62,435 nucleotides of DNA. It comes from Muribaculaceae bacterium (GTDB taxonomy: Bacteria > Bacteroidota > Bacteroidia > Bacteroidales > Muribaculaceae). The position numbers were made by a program, and so were the translations under genes. Numbering within the stretch: position 1 is the first letter of the stretch; every line of letters starts with the position of its first letter. Of this stretch, positions 59,853 through 62,435 are shown one piece after another. Below the pieces are notes generated by a model, which searched no databases, was not told where the DNA came from, and saw nothing but the letters and a program-made list of their open reading frames with translations. The stretch covers positions 1-62,435 of the forward strand of contig JAFYYG010000068.1 in the NCBI GenBank assembly GCA_017557625.1, read 5' to 3'.

Positions 59853-61679
59853 ATGAAAGGATTTTTCAAAATATTGAGGCGGTTTGTGCCGCCATATAAG
59901 AAGCAGCTGGTGTTGAACATAATCTTCAATATTCTCGCTGCTGTGCTCACTTTGTTCTCGTTTGCCTTGATTATCCCCATCCTTGAAATGCTGTTTGGAA
60001 TTAATACTTCCCATTACGACTATACCCCGTGGGGATCGGCGAGCATTGACAAGGTGGTTATCAACAACTTCTACTATTATGTGCAGACCATAATCGAAAA
60101 TTATGGGAAGAGCACGGCACTTGCATGCATAGCCGCCGCACTTGTGGTGATGACAGGTCTCAAGACTGGTGCAGCCTATATGGCCGCCTATTTCATGATT
60201 TCGCTGCGCACTGGTGTGGTGCGTGACCTGCGTGCCATGATTTATAATAAGATGGTGTCGCTGCCCATCGGCTTCTTCTCGAGTGAACGCAAGGGCGACG
60301 TTATGGCGCGCATGAGCGGCGATGTGACCGAGGTAGAGAACTCGGTGATGATGTCGCTCGACATGATGTTCAAGAATCCCATTATGATTGTGGTGTGCTT
60401 GGCGATGATGCTCTTTGTGAGCTGGCAGCTGACGCTTTTTGTCTTTATTCTGCTGCCTATTGCCGGATTTATAATGGGTAGGGTGGGCAAGTACCTGAAG
60501 CGTGTGTCACTCGAGCAGCAGAATCAGTTGGGCACCATCATGAGCAATATAGAGGAGACCATTAGCGGCTTGCGCATCATAAAGGCTTTTAACGCCGAGG
60601 ATAAAGTGAAGAACCGCTTTGGCAGCGAGAATGAGAAATACCGCAACATATCGCGCCGCATGAGCCGTCGTTATGAGTTGGCGCATCCCATGAGCGAGTT
60701 CTTAGGAACTGCTACCATCGCCATAGTGCTGTGGTTTGGCGGCACGCTGATTTTGGGTGGAACGTCGGCAATCACCGCGCCTAAGTTCATCTACTACATG
60801 GTGATTTTCTACAGTATCATCAACCCCGCCAAGGATTTTTCAAAAGCGAGCTACAACATACAGCGCGGTCTTGCCTCGATGCAGCGCATCGATAAGATAA
60901 TGAATGCCGAGAACCCCATCGCCGACCCTGGGCAGCCAGTGGAACTGTCGTCGTTCAAGCAAGGCATAAAGTACCAGAACGTGCGCTTCCGCTATGAGGA
61001 TGCTTGGGTGATTGATGGAGTGAACATCGACATCCCTTGTGGCAAGACGGTGGCGCTCGTAGGCCAAAGCGGTTCGGGCAAGACCACCATCGCCGACTTG
61101 CTGCCTCGCTTCTACGACGTGAATGAGGGCAGCATCACCATCGACGGCATTGACATCCGCAACTATCGTGTCACCGACTTGCGCGCACTCATGGGCAACG
61201 TGAACCAGGAGGCGATTCTCTTCAACGACTCGTTCTTCAACAACATCGCGTTCGGCGTAGAAAACGCCACGCGCGAGGAGGTGGAGCAGGCGGCACGCAT
61301 CGCCAACGCCTACGACTTCATCATGGCGACAGAGCAGGGCTTCGACACCAACATAGGCGACCGAGGCTGCAAACTCTCGGGAGGTCAGCGGCAGCGCATC
61401 AGCATAGCGCGTGCCATCCTCAAGAATCCGCCCATCCTCATCCTCGACGAGGCTACTTCGGCGCTCGACACCGAGAGCGAGCACTTGGTGCAGGAGGCTC
61501 TCGACAACCTTATGCACGGCCGCACCACGTTAGTTATAGCTCACCGTCTCTCGACTATCAAGAATGCCGACCTCATCGTGGTCATGCACGAAGGCAAGAT
61601 TGTAGAGCAAGGCAAGCACGACGAACTTATCGCCCTTGGCGGCACCTACAAGCACCTGGTGGATATGCAGACGTTTTGA
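59853..61679 (+). CDS. MsbA-type ABC exporter (fused membrane and ATPase domains)
   Basis: A 608-residue half-transporter with six membrane helices (residues about 15-330) and a C-terminal ABC domain: Walker A VGQSGSGKTT, Q-loop NVNQEAILFNDS, signature LSGGQRQR, Walker B ILILDEATSALD and H-loop IAHRLSTIK. Its organisation fits homodimeric lipid flippases such as MsbA; a role in lipid A or other lipid export is inferred from family resemblance. Complete, with its own promoter. Confidence 0.88.
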   Translation: MKGFFKILRRFVPPYKKQLVLNIIFNILAAVLTLFSFALIIPILEMLFGINTSHYDYTPWGSASIDKVVINNFYYYVQTIIENYGKSTALACIAAALVVMTGLKTGAAYMAAYFMISLRTGVVRDLRAMIYNKMVSLPIGFFSSERKGDVMARMSGDVTEVENSVMMSLDMMFKNPIMIVVCLAMMLFVSWQLTLFVFILLPIAGFIMGRVGKYLKRVSLEQQNQLGTIMSNIEETISGLRIIKAFNAEDKVKNRFGSENEKYRNISRRMSRRYELAHPMSEFLGTATIAIVLWFGGTLILGGTSAITAPKFIYYMVIFYSIINPAKDFSKASYNIQRGLASMQRIDKIMNAENPIADPGQPVELSSFKQGIKYQNVRFRYEDAWVIDGVNIDIPCGKTVALVGQSGSGKTTIADLLPRFYDVNEGSITIDGIDIRNYRVTDLRALMGNVNQEAILFNDSFFNNIAFGVENATREEVEQAARIANAYDFIMATEQGFDTNIGDRGCKLSGGQRQRISIARAILKNPPILILDEATSALDTESEHLVQEALDNLMHGRTTLVIAHRLSTIKNADLIVVMHEGKIVEQGKHDELIALGGTYKHLVDMQTF

Positions 61680-61742
61680 TAATGCATAATTCATAATTCA
61701 GAATGCGGAATTATTTTTCCTTTATTTAACAATTATACTGCT

Positions 61743-62435
61743 ATGAAGAGGATATTGTTTTTTGCCCTGATAATGGGGCTTGTGAGTGGAATAGTAGAGG
61801 CGGCGCCAGTGAGTGAGAATGCTGCCCGTGCTATCGCTGCACAATTCATGGCGCAGAAGAGAATGGGCGTCATTGCCACTGCCGCGCCAAAAATGCTGCG
61901 TGGCAAGGCAACCAGTCAGCCCGCTCTCTATGTTTTCAACGCCGAGAAGGACCAAGGCTGGGTAATCGTGAGCGGTGACGACCGCACCCGCCCGGTGCTG
62001 GGCTACAGCGACCATGGTAATTACGACCCTAACAATGTACCCGAGAACATGAAGGCATGGCTCGACCAGTATGTCGAGGAGATTGCGTGTCTTGACGAGG
62101 GCGAGACTTCAACATATCAAGGTGAAGCTGCCACCACCAATAAAGCTGGCACTCCCGTGGCGCCAATGCTGTCGAGTCAATGGGACCAAGGGGCGCCGTT
62201 TAATCTCCAGTGCCCTAAGGTTGGCTCAAACTATTGCGTGACAGGTTGCGTGGCAACGGCAATGGCGCAAATAATGTATTACTACAAGTGGCCCTCGTCT
62301 ACAAGCCAAACGATTCCAGGTTATAAACAATCAAGTGATACGGCCTATGATATGCATGGAACAACTTATCCAGCCCTTTCTACAACCACATTCAACTGGA
62401 ATATAATGAAAGACTATTATTCTAGCAGCGAGACC
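61743..62435 (+). CDS. C10-family (streptopain-like) cysteine peptidase, cut by the window end
   Basis: 231 codons are present and the frame is open at the window end. A signal peptide (KRILFFALIMGLVSGIVEAA) is followed by an inhibitory Spi/propeptide-type domain (ALYVFNAEKDQGWVIVSGDD, RPVLGYSDHG), then the mature peptidase start (PMLSSQWDQGAPFN) and the catalytic Cys169 in CVTGCVATAMAQIMYYYKWP. The active-site His should follow beyond the window. Bacteroidales use such secreted peptidases for nutrient proteolysis or host-protein cleavage; a C-terminal sorting domain cannot be seen. Confidence 0.9.
   Translation, partial: MKRILFFALIMGLVSGIVEAAPVSENAARAIAAQFMAQKRMGVIATAAPKMLRGKATSQPALYVFNAEKDQGWVIVSGDDRTRPVLGYSDHGNYDPNNVPENMKAWLDQYVEEIACLDEGETSTYQGEAATTNKAGTPVAPMLSSQWDQGAPFNLQCPKVGSNYCVTGCVATAMAQIMYYYKWPSSTSQTIPGYKQSSDTAYDMHGTTYPALSTTTFNWNIMKDYYSSSET

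Overview
This window reads as the chromosome of a gut-type Bacteroidales, plausibly Muribaculaceae or Prevotellaceae; the family cannot be fixed from sequence alone. The signs are many TAnnTTTG promoter -7 boxes (often TATCTTTG), sometimes with TTTG 19-20 bases upstream, a TonB-dependent receptor, BACON domains, BspA-type leucine-rich repeats, type I dockerin modules on secreted proteins, a C10 (streptopain-like) peptidase, and a divergent kbl / threonine-dehydrogenase pair. I found no rRNA, tRNA, CRISPR array, integrase or IS transposase.

Region 1 (1-14.3 kb) is an accessory, defence-like island. It holds a truncated yifB tail, a TonB receptor, a GNAT acetyltransferase, a WYL regulator, a DEDDh exonuclease, an ADP-ribosylglycohydrolase, an AT-rich pair of DUF262 proteins (one with a DUF1524-type HNH end), a PLD nuclease, a methyltransferase and a channel-like membrane protein. 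Three different genes (yifB, exonuclease, PLD nuclease) each leave a second, orphaned in-frame 3' tail nearby. Related palindromes sit just upstream of promoter -7 boxes, including the WYL gene's own.

Region 2 (14.3-19.9 kb) is ordinary: threonine catabolism, an acyl-CoA thioesterase and three small secreted proteins.

Region 3 (20.1-40.4 kb) is the most striking part: a co-directional run of eleven genes, about 20 kb, with mostly short gaps. It encodes an SrfB-like actin-fold ATPase, an SrfC-like P-loop NTPase, a membrane-anchored subtilase, a multi-pass membrane protein, a second GTPase, several single-pass or secreted envelope proteins, a DUF2135/YfaP-like protein, and three related membrane proteins carrying tandem BACON domains and DnaJ-like cysteine clusters. 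One of these is a visible chimera of two neighbours. It looks like an uncharacterised envelope-spanning NTPase/protease system; a sulfatase-fold phosphoglycerol/phosphoethanolamine transferase-like gene follows.

Region 4 (42.5-47.1 kb) is core: rdgB, an acyltransferase and leuS, all on the minus strand. Region 5 (47.1-51.2 kb) contains a repeated structured element of about 125 bp that frames a GxxExxY-family gene, plus two secreted hydrolases. Region 6 (51.2-54.4 kb) has a leucine-rich-repeat/dockerin protein, a PIN-like protein and an AAA-type ATPase, the last two AT-rich. Region 7 (54.5-62.4 kb) holds an EamA transporter, a PhzF isomerase, glutathione peroxidase, nadA, an AT-rich gap with several DnaA-box-like words, a NADAR protein, an MsbA-type ABC exporter, and a C10 peptidase cut by the window end.
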